Source: Albifimbria verrucaria (taxonomy: Eukaryota; Ascomycota; Sordariomycetes; Hypocreales; Stachybotryaceae). Taken from it: DNA of 64,000 bases. Positions 45,010-56,317 of this stretch are shown here, piece by piece; position 1 is the first letter of the stretch, and every line of letters starts with the position of its first letter. The position numbers and the translations under genes are program-made. The notes under the pieces are model-generated. The model was not told the origin of the DNA. It ran no database searches and worked only from the letters and a program-made list of their open reading frames with translations. The stretch is taken from assembly GCA_020081605.1 (NCBI GenBank), contig JAHREC010000062.1:4149758-4213757 (forward strand), written 5' to 3'.

Positions 45010-47194
45010 ATGGACAAGCTATTCACGGACGAGAGAAAGCGAAAGTGGCAGCCATCTACAGGCCTTCTCACCGGCAATCAACCAAGCCACTGCCTATCCT
45101 GTTTCTGTCCTTGCCTTGCCTATGGTCGTTCTTCGGCTCGCTTGAGGACTGCCCTCGGTGGTGGCGATGCCCTCGCAGGCCCAAATATTGGCATTTTGAA
45201 CCCGGATTGCGTTCAATTCGCTGTCTGCTTTCCATGTAAGTGGTTGTATTCCTCCTCGCTTGATTAGTGCTGACACAGCTTGCAGTTTACGGGTGTTTTG
45301 TAGCCAAGCTGCAGTCCTTTGCCCGCGACTTCTACGGCATCGATGGCTCTGATGTCAATGACTGGTTTCAGGGTTGTGTCTGCCCCTGCCTGACCATCAC
45401 ACGAAATGAACGGCAAATTCTCGCCCGGGAAATGCAGAATCAGCGCCTCAAAGAAGGACAAGCAGCGCCTGTTTCCAGCCAGTACAAGTCCCAGGACCCA
45501 ATTCGCTACCCCAAGCAAATTTTCCAGAAACAACCCAACGTCGGAAGCTCAGAAGATACCTCAGCTACAACCAGCAGGGCTAGCCCTGTGGCGATTGAGT
45601 CCTTGGACCCCAGAGTCAGAGGTCACAGCTCGGAGCTTGAACGGAATGCTCTGCCTATGATACCTGAGGTCAACCGCGAGAGTCAATCGCCGTCTCATCG
45701 TGAACGACCCGTCAAGATCAAGCGAGCCAGTGTTTCCTCGGAACGAAATCCCGACCCCGAGCCTGACACCAAAGCCGAGGACGCCAAGGACAACGAGTTG
45801 AAAAGGTTCCCTAGCATCAACTTCCAGGGTAAAACCTTTAATGTTATCCCCATAGCCAAAAAGGTATCGCTCGACGAGCATGGGAAAGTCATACGGCCCA
45901 ACACCCAAATCAACCAGGCTTTTGAGGAGACTCTAGAGGCAATCAAGAACTCCTCTCACTCGCATGGCTTAGAGGATCATGAGCCGGTTGTTTACCTGAA
46001 GTCTCCACATCCTCACAGCCTGGAAGATCACGAAAAGTTTCCTCAGACTTCCAAGTCACACGGCCATCGACTTGATGACGATCAGGAATCCAGGTCTGCT
46101 TACAGTTTGCGCAGCAAAACCACGACCTCACAAAGGACCCATCTCTAATGCTCATTGCTTCACCTCTACCGCATGATCTAGATTCGGATGATATCCTTCA
46201 CATCAGTTCCTCAGAGTTGCACCAATTGTTCGAGAACCGTGCTCGAAGAACTACTGGGGATACCTCCTCGCCGCACCGACTGGAGGCCGATGAGGTTCCG
46301 TCCGCTGTCCGAGATAATCCTTCAGCACATAACCTCGAAGATCACCCCGGACATCTCGTCATTTAACAAACTCTTCCCACAGACTTCATCACCATGACTC
46401 AGATCGCACTGTTGCATTCGATAAGCATGTCACCACTCATTTCTTTGGCCAACAAATGAGCCCTCCTGAGAGTTCTGCAGGCGAAAGCGAGACTGGCCAT
46501 GACAAGAGTACTACTGTCAAACAACAATGGAAGAGTCGCTTCGGCCGCTCTACCAAGTTTCCCAAACTTGCGGAGAAGATAATGGGTAGAGCTGATGATT
46601 CGAGCGAGGCAAGCGGTGACGTGCAAAAGTCGAAACAGAAAGAGCCTTCAACAATTAAGGTGGATGATGATCGCAAGGACACAGAACAGCCTAAGCCGGT
46701 TGTCACCCACGAGCTCAACGACCATGAGACAGCTCCGATGCGTTATGACACTCGTCCAACAGAGCCCGAGGAGGAAAGGGAGCCTCTTGCGACACACACT
46801 CTCAAGGCTCATGCCCTAATTCCGATGGAAGATGAGGGGAACCACGACACGATACAACACGCTGAACCTGTTATCACACACTTACTAAATGATCACGCTC
46901 CTATCCTGACGGTGAACGAGGTGCAGGATGCTGAGTCTACTGATAAGGCGAAGCCAGTGGCTACCCATGCTCTGGAAAGACGATGCCATGGTAATTTTGG
47001 AAGATGAGACAGAAGAGAACCGATTGGACAAGACATCAACACAGCCTGACAGCCATTTGTTACAGGAAGATGTTTCCGTTCCCGTGGCGGATGATGCGCA
47101 ATCGATCACTTCTCTTCCCAAGAGCAGGAGGGTTTCTGTCCACACCCTCGAAGATCATCCATTCATTGAGATGAAGGGTAAATCTACAGCATAG
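45010..47194 (+). CDS. PLAC8-domain protein with histidine-motif repeat tail, frameshifted
   Basis: The N-terminal Cys-rich PLAC8 domain spans residues about 20-120: CLSCFCPCLAYGRSSARLR, NPDCVQFAVCFP, YGCFVAKLQSFARDFYG and WFQGCVCPCLTITRNERQ. PLAC8 proteins are membrane-associated and linked to cell size, metal handling or calcium. An intron at 45236-45285 splits the domain. The remaining roughly 600 residues are disordered and carry at least nine spaced copies of a motif like H-x-L-[END]-D-H (SHGLEDHEPV, HSLEDHEKF, AHNLEDHPG, THELNDHETAPM, THLLNDHAPI, VHTLEDHPFIEM). Frame changes: one base lost near 46125, one lost near 46350 and one gained near 46979 (AAA). The start is the ATG at 45010 (MDKLFTDERKRKW). 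Confidence 0.8.
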
Positions 47195-50100
47195 ACAATC
47201 GTGGAGCAACCCGAAGCCCCTGTTAACCCATACCGTGGGAACCAGCGAAGCACATTCGCTTTACCAACATGTGTGGCGCTGTTTGGTATTGGGCGCTCTA
47301 GACGGCCGTTTATCTGGGGGTTTGGGGTCTGTTGTAGAGATGGATAACGGGCCACGGAAGCCATCAGGCATTGGTTTAGGGGGTGCTGTGTGATCGTCAC
47401 CATACGCAAAACAGACATTAGAGAGTATCGTTTACTAATAAACATGATTACTGCGGATGTGGAAGTGATTTGACGGTTGAACGATTTGCTCTAAACAGCG
47501 GTCAACAACATGGTTGACTAGACGCCAGTAGAGTATTCAGAAGGCGAGCAACTTTTCATACGACAGTTTCAGACCAATGTCTCATGCCAAACATAGGGTT
47601 CAGGTGCAAGATGGTTGGTCATCAGAGGCTGAAGACGACGCATCGGCAGATTGCACAGGAGCGCTTGGCTAGCTACATGTGGGTACAAAGTCTTTGGTAC
47701 TACATACGGTTACTTGCAGGACTGATGATAGACGCCCGTTCCAGGCCTGACCGTCTACAATGGCTCAAGAAGCAAGGTACGAATAAGAGAATGGGCAAGG
47801 GCAATGCGGGCAGAGCAGGAGGATCGACGTTTGGCCATGTAGTTTCGTCTTATGTGCAAGCGAAGCAGCGGGACCACAGGAGGCAATGGACATGGAGAGC
47901 CATGAGACAACGTGGCGGCCTGGAATGCTGAGAGGATGGTCAGAGGTGGCGATGCTGGCATGTAATATGAGGCATCTGATGACGTGGGTTGACGCATGGG
48001 GCATAGACGACAAGGCCGTGTTGAAAGGCGATCCACGTATATGGCAAGGATGGGCCGTGAGTGTCTTGCGGTGCCACGAAAGTGAGGCTCAGCTGGAGAT
48101 AGATGGCTCGGTATGAAGATGATAGGCAAGGAAGAGCTAAGGAAAGCTGCAGCTATCAGGTACGCATGAACATGCTGCACAGTCGAGACATGACCAAGCG
48201 GCTGATGAGGAGCATGGGACACGCGCTTCAGCACGATGGACGAGCCAGCAGCGCGCGAGGGCGAGACGGAGGGTATAAGTGCAGAGCGAGCCAGGAGCGC
48301 TGCAAGACGCGGGTGGCCGCCGTGGGTTATATGAGCACGAAGAGGCATTGATGGGCGTATTAATGGTGGGCACGTCTATTACACATCCGGGAGGAGGCTA
48401 CGGAGGGTGGAGGCCATGTGAGAGGCTTAGTTTACGCAGGCTGTGTCTCACAGTCACGGGGCCTGGAGGATTGGATAGGGCAGGGCCAATGAAGGGAGGA
48501 AGCGTGGTGATATGGATGGGGTTAGCGAGGTGGTCGCAGGAACGCGACCGAGGTGAGGTGAGAAGCGCGCATGGCCGGGGCCTCCCGTGCGGTCTTTGCT
48601 TGGATGGGAGGCCAGATGGGGAGGCCACGGTGGTTCGCGGTTTGGTGAAGGTTGGAAAGGTGGAGCGAGAGGGAGCAGCGAACAATGACGATATGGTGGT
48701 TTGTTTTAGATGTGGTGGTGAAAGTAGTTGTGGTGGTTGAGGTGGTGGTGGTGGGAGGTTGGTGACGATGCAGCCAGTCGGTGTGGAAGAGCTGAGACTG
48801 CATCGGACGGTATGGACGCCGGGCAATTGATTCGATGGCATCGAGGGAAGCAGGCAAGGCAGGCTAATTATGGCGCAGGTCCACCTCTGAGTAAGGCGGT
48901 TGACGCGACCGTGACGGGGAGGGACAGGCATGATATAGCAGCTAGTATGGATATATGGATACTGGCCCGTATAAGTGAGGTGAGGGCCGCGACAGTGGAC
49001 GCGAGGGAGGAGGGCGGGCCAGCTGGACTGAACTGAATGAGACAAAGAGCCACGACTTGACGTACATGATGTGAAATGTGAAGCAGGGCAGGCGGCTGTG
49101 TGTTATAGCAGCGAGGAAATGTTTGGTGGTGGTGAAGCCCATTAACGCGTCCGAGTCGAGGCAACCCCTGCGTCGGACATGGCATCTCGTCATCCAATGG
49201 CTCCACGGCCATGGATCGCGAGGAAACGAGCCATGAAAATACAGGGAACGGAGGGGAACGCATGGCCCTAGAGGGTGGCCTGGACAGGGGCAGCGGGCAC
49301 TAATTAGTAGGGCACGCCAGGGAACGTGGCACTAAGGTCCGCGACCACGTCCTAGGTACTGAGGTATGCGCATTAGCAGCGTAGGCACGGAGCAGAAGCG
49401 GGAGGTACCCGGCCCTTGTACCTTTTTTCTTCCCGTTTGGGACGCGACGATTGGCCTTTGGGATCTGGCCGGTGTCCAATCACGGCGTCATTCGCGATGC
49501 TGCACCTCGCGACGTGAATGGGCTTGTCCGCTGCGCCCCACAGGCCATCAGCTCCTCTTTCTCGTCACTCATCACCCAAGAGCGACAGGACGCGTCGAGG
49601 TGCATAATGTCTGAGAGGGGGTAGCTGCACGTCTCACTGGCTGCGACCTTTGGTCTTGTCGTGTCTCTGTCTCTTCTGGCTTGGGGGCTTGGGGGCCTGG
49701 CAGGGCGCTTCGCCAGACACGGGCGGATCGGCAGGTCGAGGTACCGCGCGGTGACCGGCACAGTGTGGCAGACGCGACACGCTCGCCAGGAGGACCCTTG
49801 TCGCTGGGGTCAAGACGCCGTTAATGACTGTCAGTAGCCCTACAGAACCCACTGTCCGCACAGTCCTTATGCGCTGTCCGCACGGTACCCGTCGCCATTG
49901 GGTCTTTGCACGTCGCCTTTTCTGGCCCGTTAAGACGTCGCTGCTCCCTCACCCACTTTACCTCGCTTCGCCCTTTTTCAGGCTGACACCGCCCATACCT
50001 TTCCTCTCCTTCAGTCCCCACGCTCTCTTGATTGATATCCTTTCGCCGGCTCCAATTGTTGTTGTTTTTCCTTCTCTCTCTCGTTCAAGCAGGGAAGAAT

Positions 50101-50377
50101 AACAAACAACAAAAGGACGCAACCAAGATTTGGGAGGAAGAAAGGGCATCTAGCACACGCTGCACGCTGAGGCAAGCTGGGCATCAACACACTCAAGCTT
50201 TCCTCATCGACCTCGCTCTCGCTGTCATTCAACCGCATTTCCATCTTTGGCTGTTGATATCGATATCCTCGCCTTGCAGCCTATCGACTCTTGGGCTCTG
50301 ACGAACACCTCATTCCCGAACACGCAACACCGTACATCATCACCTGCCAGCTTGGGCAACGCATCGCATCCGCAGCC
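47195..50377. other. 3.2 kb intergenic region, no gene recognised
   Basis: Long GC-rich frames (for example minus 47755-48348 and 48398-49045) lack domains and overlap each other in several frames, so they look spurious. A GGT-rich simple-sequence stretch lies at 48708-48765. The last 400 bases are CT-rich leader of the gene at 50378. Confidence 0.6.
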
Positions 50378-51730
50378 ATGGCCACTATCACCCGCCAGCC
50401 ATTTGCTCCTCTCAACGAGGCCCGTCTGCAGACGTTGACTAGCTTGAAGAACAGACAGAATGGTAAGAAGCCGAGCCTCAATTGATGCGTAGCTCCAATC
50501 TCGTCCGCTACATGGAAACTGAATTTCCGGCCATCGAAGCTAACGCCGTCCTGGTAGCCGTGCCCAGCAACACCAACAGCAAGCCATCCGCCGCTGGCAA
50601 GCGTAAAGCGGAGCTTCTCGACGGCGACGACTTCGAGAACGTCGACCCTCTGCTCTTTGCTAAGCGCTCCAAGGGCGCCAACCCCTCCACGCCTTCCAAG
50701 GACATCCTCAAGCCATCCTCCTTCATCCTGACCAAGGCGCCCGCTCTCTCCACCACCTCGAGCTCTACCCCGCTGCCGTCACTCCTCTACCTGATATCCG
50801 TTCTCTCGGCAGCCCCTCCAAGGCCAGCTCCACGCCTCGCCGCATCCTGCAGGGCAGGACCCCGCCGCCAGGCTCAACACCGCCATCGCCAAGTCATCCC
50901 CAGTTTCTGCCCCCGCCGGTCGCTCGCCGACCCGTGGCAAGCGCTCTGGTATTCTGAACCGTCGCCGCTCTGGACCTTACACCCGCGTGGACCCGCCCTC
51001 GTTCAACCTCGGATCTGCCGCGCCTTTCTCTCTCGATGCCGCTCTCAAGGGCACCATTCCTGGCTATGAGTCTCGAGCTCAGCCCGCTCGTGCTGCCGTA
51101 AAGGATGTCATCCCTGAGCTTCACCAAGACGAGATGAAGCCTAGCTGGTTCTTCGACATTCATGAGGACACCCCTGAGCAGGAGATGACCAACTTGCTCC
51201 AGCACAGCACCTGCACTCTGGATATCTCATCTGACGAGGAAAGCGAGCAGAAGGCTCGTCGGGAGAAGGACGAGGGCCGCGACAAGGAGAACGTTCCGCC
51301 TGTCGACGATGTGTCTCAGACGTCTTCGCGCCGTGCTGTCCGAGCCAACGCCGACGACATGGTTGTGGAGAAGGAGAGAGTCGCCCTGGGTGAGATGAAC
51401 ACAGCTGATTTCTACGCCGATGGCTGCGATGAGTCGTCGATTATCATCATTCCTGCGGATGAGGAGGAAGTCGTCGAACCTCAAGCAGTTAAGCCTGAGC
51501 AGCTGCCTCTTGCTGAGCTTGAGCCCGTTGTTGAGAGCTTCGAGTTTTCGCCCAAGCTGAAAGACGTTGAGCCGATCCCCGTTCTGTCAGAAGGAGTTGA
51601 CGCTCTCATGGAGCAAGCCTCGTCGGCGGCGACTATCCTCCAACCCATTGAGGGCACGGGCGAGAGCTTCGAGCTCTGGGAGAGCGGCAGCGCCAAGGAC
51701 GAGACTGAGGTGACAGTCGAATCTTCATGA
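50378..51730 (+). CDS. disordered nuclear-type protein with KEN box, two frameshifts
   Basis: Conserved-looking fungal protein without a named domain that I recognise. Exon 1 (50378-50462) encodes MATITRQPFAPLNEARLQ and following residues. The intron 50463-50557 has a GTAAGA donor, a GCTAACG branch site and a GTAG end. Exon 2 has KRKAELLDGDDFENVDPLLF, a basic region (PTRGKRSGILNRRRSGPYTR), the conserved block KPSWFFDIHEDTPEQEMTNL, DISSDEESEQK, then a KEN box (DKENVPP), and an acidic C-terminus. The KEN box and basic/acidic layout suggest a cell-cycle regulated APC/C substrate (inference). Single-base losses near 50768 and 50862 (CCCCG runs) break the frame. Next to thymidylate kinase. Confidence 0.72.
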
Positions 51731-52274
51731 CAGGATGGTGGACAGAGTTATGACTGAGTTTCAAATTGTTTTAGATGGCGTTGAGTTGGATGTGTGTCAC
51801 TTGGTAATGAGCGGATACAATATTGGATTCTTGGCAGGCATATGGAATTGAAGCGTTCGAGGCGTTCTGGGATGAAGGCCTCGGGACGAGGCTTCGGCAT
51901 GGCGTTATTTGATTTGATTTGATAGTTGACATGGCGGTTGACTAGCAATTGATGCACTTGATTGTTTACTGGATGTTTCACTAAGCGCTTTCCTGTTGAC
52001 GTGCATGTGTATTTTTGTCGAGATGTGCGTAAAGACGTGAGTAATGGTGGATGAGATGAATTGGACGCACTGTATGCGTACTAATGAAATACTGTGCTGA
52101 TCATACCCTTTCACGTGTTGATGGCACCACTTTTGACAGTGTGAATTGGACCCCTCATGTACCACACCACACATCTTGGCCGACCTGAACTAACCTGGTG
52201 CAGCCAGCTCGACAAGCCAAATTAACCTCTCACCGTCATAAGACCTTGCCAACTGCATCATTCCACTTGATCAG
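51731..52274. other. intergenic region
   Basis: 3' flank of the KEN-box gene and promoter of thymidylate kinase. It contains a CACGTG-type word near 52112. No gene seen. Confidence 0.55.
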
Positions 52275-53232
52275 ATGGCCTCGATCAACGACCTAGCCAC
52301 GGCAGCCATGGTGAGCGCACCGAAAGAGGCGGGGCCAGCTGGTGCGTCGACGGGGACGAAGAGAGGCGCGTTTATTGTCCTCGAGGGACTTGATAGGAGC
52401 GGCAAGACGACGCAGGTGAAGCTGCTGGAGCAGAGATTTGTGGAAGAGGGGCGTAAGGTGAAGATGATGAGGTTCCCGGGTAAGTTTGCTTGGTTGTGTT
52501 TTCGGTGCAGGTGGTTTGGCTTGTGTAGGCGATGGACGAACAGGATGAAATGATGGGTGCCGTACGGATGAGGGAAGTTTTATCGAGGCTAATGAGTGGT
52601 ATAGACAGGACGACGACGATTGGGCAGATGATTGATGGGTACCTCAAGAGTAATGTTGAGATGGAGGATCACGTTATTCATCTTCTCTTCAGTGCAAACA
52701 GATGGGAGGCGGCGTAAGTGCGCCAGACATGTGAGGCTGACAGCACAATCTAACAGTCTATAGCTCTCAAATCAACGCACTTCTCGAGTCCGGCACAACC
52801 ATCGTGTCGGATCGCTACTACCACTCCGGCATTGTCTATTCCGCAGCCAAGCAGAACCCGTCGCTGCCGCTATCATGGGCGCGGGCTCCGGAGCAGGGCC
52901 TCCCTCGGCCGGACCTGGTGCTGTTCCTGGACCTGGACGAGGAGCAGGCGCGAGCACGGGGCGGCTGGGGCGGCGAAGTGTACGAGCGGGCGGAGATGCA
53001 GCGGCGGGTGCGGGAGCTGTTCTGGGCGCTGAGCATGGGCGGCAAGGACGCCGGCGGGGAAGGGCTGGTGCAGGGCGCGGGAGGGCTAGAGGGCGAGGCG
53101 TGGCGGCAGGAGGAGGAGGACCTGGTGGTGGTGGATGCGGCGGGGAGCGTGGAGGAGGTTGCGGAGGCGGTCTGGGGAAAGGTGAAGGGGCGGGTGGAGC
53201 AGGTTGAGAGGGGGAGGTTGGGGCGCGGGTGA
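52275..53232 (+). CDS. cdc8: thymidylate kinase (dTMP kinase)
   Basis: Phosphorylates dTMP to dTDP for DNA synthesis. Exons 52275-52479, 52605-52713 and 52764-53232 join without frameshift. The P-loop is FIVLEGLDRSGKTTQ. Intron 1 (125 nt) splits the conserved RFPDR motif: exon 1 ends after MRFP plus one base and exon 2 restores DRTTTIGQMIDGYL. Then LLFSANRWEA, the DR-Y motif (IVSDRYYHSGIVYSAAK), the base-binding region PDLVLFLDLDEEQARAR and the lid region (GEVYERAEMQRRVRELFWAL). The C-terminal part is Gly/Glu-rich and longer than usual. An alternative ATG inside intron 1 (52532) is in frame with exon 2 but would lack the P-loop. It is one of the few intact genes here. Confidence 0.92.
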
Positions 53233-54081
53233 GGACGATACGGTAGAGGAGATCTGGGGCTTTTTGATGGAGATGAGTTTGAGGGAGGAGGAGGTGGTGG
53301 TGTTGTGGTGGTGGTGTGTATGTACAGATGTGGGTGGGCTGGATATGAGTGAGACATTGGGTGGTGTAGAAGTGTGAAGAGCAGCATACGAAATCAGAGC
53401 AACACGATAAATCAGATCAATATGATTAAGATGAAGCTGAAGCCATGTGAATTCTGGCTATGATTGACAGACGGGAATATTTCACTATCTGCTGCAACAG
53501 AAACGGGAGCATCTCATTTACATTCCAGCAGCTTTCAACTCGCTGAACGCATCGGGTAGCTCCAGCCAATCAGCGTCGCCGGGCACCGCCTGCAGTGCGA
53601 CCTGCGATCTTCTGTAAGTTGCCCTGCTAGGAAGGTCGCCTCACCTTAATTCCCCAGGTTCTTTTTTACCACGTCGAGACCCTGCGTAAAGAAAGGGAGA
53701 GATGCATGCAACATGCAGAAAGCTGTAATATTGGACCGATTGTGTATTTTTGCAAATTGACAAAACAGGCCAAACACCTCTCTGAATGACGCCGAGCCAT
53801 CTCCGAGATATGTAATGGAAATACAGTTAGAGCCAAGGTTCGGAAGGGTTAGCCCCGAGGTGGGTCGTCGATGGCTCCGGTGGCCGGAAGACCAGCTATG
53901 AGTTTCATCCATCCCAAACGACGAGAGCAGCTGTCGTCTGAGTGACTCACCCGACTCGTCACGACCGTCTCCTGGCATACTTCTACTCGGGCTTTTTCGC
54001 CTTTCACGCCGCTGACGACTCAATCTAGCAAGCCCAACCTCTGTTCAACACCAGAGATCCCCAGATATCCCCTTTCCCAAA
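53233..54081. other. intergenic region
   Basis: Begins with GGT/GGA simple sequence (53280-53330) after thymidylate kinase and ends in the promoter of the deformylase gene. An antisense frame at 53646-54023 has no family features. Confidence 0.55.
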
Positions 54082-54944
54082 ATGGCAAATGATCACATCC
54101 TCACCCTGTCCTGCCCGGACAAGCCCGGCATCGTCCACGCCGTGACGGGCATCTTCGCCACGCACGGCCACAACATCTTGGACCTGCAGCAGTTCAGTGA
54201 CCCCGTCTTCGAGCGCTTCTTCATGCGCGTGCACTTCGGCCCCGCGGTGGCGTCGCCGAGGAGGTGTCCACCACCCACCTGGCCGAGCCCTTTGAGAAGC
54301 TCGCCGCCGAGTACAAGATGGAGTACGAGATCCGCCCCACGGCCCGCAAGATGCGCGTCCTCATCATGGTCTCCAAGATCGGCCACTGCCTCAACGACCT
54401 GCTCTTCCGCATGAAGAGCAAGCAGCTGCAGATCGAGGTGCCCGTCATCGTCTCCAACCACCCGGACTACGAGCCCCTGGCGCGCAGCTACGGCATCGAG
54501 TTCCACCACCTGCCCGTCACCAAGGACACCAAGTCCCAGCAGGAGGGCCAGGTGCTGGAGCTGGTCAAGCAGCACGGCATCGAGCTGGTGGTGCTGGCGC
54601 GGTACATGCAGGTGCTGTCGCCGACGCTGTGCGACGCCATGAGCGGCCGCATCATCAACATCCACCACAGCTTCCTGCCGAGCTTCAAGGGCGCGAAGCC
54701 GTACCACCAGGCCTACGAGCGCGGCGTCAAGATCATCGGCGCGACGGCGCACTTTGTCACGGCGGACCTGGACGAGGGCCCCATCATCGAGCAGCGCGTC
54801 GCCCGCGTCGACCACAGCATGGACCCTAAGGAGCTGTCCGAGGAGGGCAGCAACGTGGAGAGCCAGGTGCTGGCCGCGGCGGTGCGGTGGTATGCCGAGA
54901 AGAGGCTGTTCCTGAACAGGACCAAGACTATTGTTTTTGCGTAA
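54082..54944 (+). CDS. formyltetrahydrofolate deformylase (PurU-type), one frameshift
   Basis: Hydrolyses 10-formyl-THF to formate and THF, balancing one-carbon pools. An N-terminal ACT domain (LTLSCPDKPGIVHAVTGIFA, HNILDLQQFSDPVFERFFMR) is followed by the formyltransferase-like catalytic domain: MRVLIMVSKIGHCLNDLLFR, IVSNHPDYEPLARSYGIEFH, the catalytic Asn and His (IINIHHSFLPSFKGAKPY) and the catalytic Asp (VTADLDEGPIIEQRV). It ends RLFLNRTKTIVFA. About 287 residues, the normal length. One base is missing near 54246, within GCGGTGGCG, between HFGPA and GVAEEVSTTHL. There are no introns. Loss of such a conserved enzyme by a lone one-base deletion is less likely than a sequence error. Confidence 0.93.
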
Positions 54945-56317
54945 TTCAAAAAGGAACGGTAAAAGGTCAAGAAAAGAGGGGACAACAAATGAAGGATATC
55001 TACGGAATGGGACTATGTAGTGATGAAAGGGTATGGATGGGTTGGGAAACGGTGTTTCGTACTTTGCTCTTGGAATTGAGTTATGAAATGTCCTATGCAG
55101 ATGATCGTTGGCTTGGTGATGTTGTTTGTGAGATGTGAGTTGTGAATGATATTGGTAGGCTTTTAGATGAAGGTGTGATGTTGGATGTGGTTGCTTTTCT
55201 GAAACAGAGGTTCCATCGTTTTCTTCTTAGAATGGTAGGCGTTGGATGTAATTCCGTGGAGCAAATCATGGCTCTAGCAACAACCATAGAAAAGGTGTGA
55301 TATATTACCTAAAGAACATGTTAGGACGCAATTCATTTCATTATTGATTGGAGAATATTTTGGAATGAATATATCTTATATTTGGCTTCGAATGCCTTGC
55401 CCTGTTTTGGCTACAGGGTATCAGTTTACCTGCACGTATCTGGCACCACCAATGACTGAACAACTATTTGCAAAATAATTCATCGACGACACTCCATTGA
55501 GTAACCTTTCTGTTGTAAACCGGCATCCCTAATCTAAAGTACTTGGTAAAAACGTCAGTGAACCTAGGGGTTGAGTTAGGCTTTATGGAAATGGGTTGTG
55601 GCATATTGAAGAGCGTCTGAAAATTGTCACCTTTAATTGTCGTTTTACAAGCAACGATAGGCACCTGAAACCTCCTTAATGCAGCTTCCGAGGTGGGGAC
55701 AATGAAAATAGCATTAGAAATTCAAGTTAGCTTAGATTGGGTATACTTGGAATTTCGTGAACCTGCCTCTCCTTGCTCATGTCCCTTACTAGCCATGACG
55801 GGAACCTAAGTCCTTCCCGTAGGGGTAAGCAAAGCGGAAAGCCGGGTGGGCTCAGGGTGAGTCAAAGGCAGCGTCAAAGGTCACTAGCAAATGCCTCCGG
55901 CGGCGATTGCATCGAGCCGACCTCGCTACGCTCGATATCAATATTATAAAGGCTTGAGGCAGCCGGGTCAGCAATATCGTCATAGTTCTCAGGGGTTAAG
56001 TCACAGTAAATTAAAAATATCAAGATTATATCATTAAAAGATATCAACCCCTGATTAATAGCCTCGTGTAATAAAACCTTTGTTTAATTATTAACAAAAT
56101 CGGCCGAGATTTATTTATCCTTTTGTTAAGGAAATAAAATAGACGCTACCCTGGATATTTGTCCAACTTCCGCTCGACCACTTTATGCTCTTCACTGGTT
56201 TTTTCGCTTTGCTTAATTATAAAATTGAAGCTCACACTTCGTGCGAGTGATCATTACTAATATTAGATGTATATAAAGGGAAGGCTGCTTAATGAGTCAT
56301 GATAGGAGAACCAGGAT
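54945..56317. other. intergenic region with AT-rich, transposon-like tract
   Basis: After the deformylase 3' flank there is one weak minus-strand frame (55464-55712, separate entry). From about 55790 to 55940 a GC-rich block with CCTCGCTACGCTCG sits against a strongly AT-rich block (about 55990-56260) full of TTAA/ATTA words. This sharp contrast resembles a RIP-affected element relic. Confidence 0.45.
55464..55712 (-). CDS. unrecognised short frame, possible gene remnant
   Basis: A protein-like stretch (IFIVPTSEAALRRFQVPIVA, PRFTDVFTKYFRLGMPVYNR) ends VVDELFCK. No start or splice context was found and no family recognised. Probably the 3' end of a decayed gene. Confidence 0.27.
   Translation of the reverse strand, partial: AIFIVPTSEAALRRFQVPIVACKTTIKGDNFQTLFNMPQPISIKPNSTPRFTDVFTKYFRLGMPVYNRKVTQWSVVDELFCK

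Noticed and set aside
45236..45285. Apparent break in the PLAC8 domain
   Set aside because: Clean 50-nt intron with GTAAGT donor and TTGCAG acceptor restores the domain.
47755..49045. Minus-strand frames of 197 and 215 codons
   Set aside because: GC-rich region without domain, codon pattern or splice context; overlapping frames on both strands look equally good or bad.
52836..53387. 183-codon minus-strand frame opposite thymidylate kinase
   Set aside because: Ser/Pro/Arg low complexity antisense to the kinase and a GGT-rich flank.
54093..54815. 240-codon minus-strand frame opposite the deformylase
   Set aside because: Antisense shadow of a well-supported enzyme; Val/Asp/Leu/His-rich composition is typical of antisense to a GC3-biased gene.
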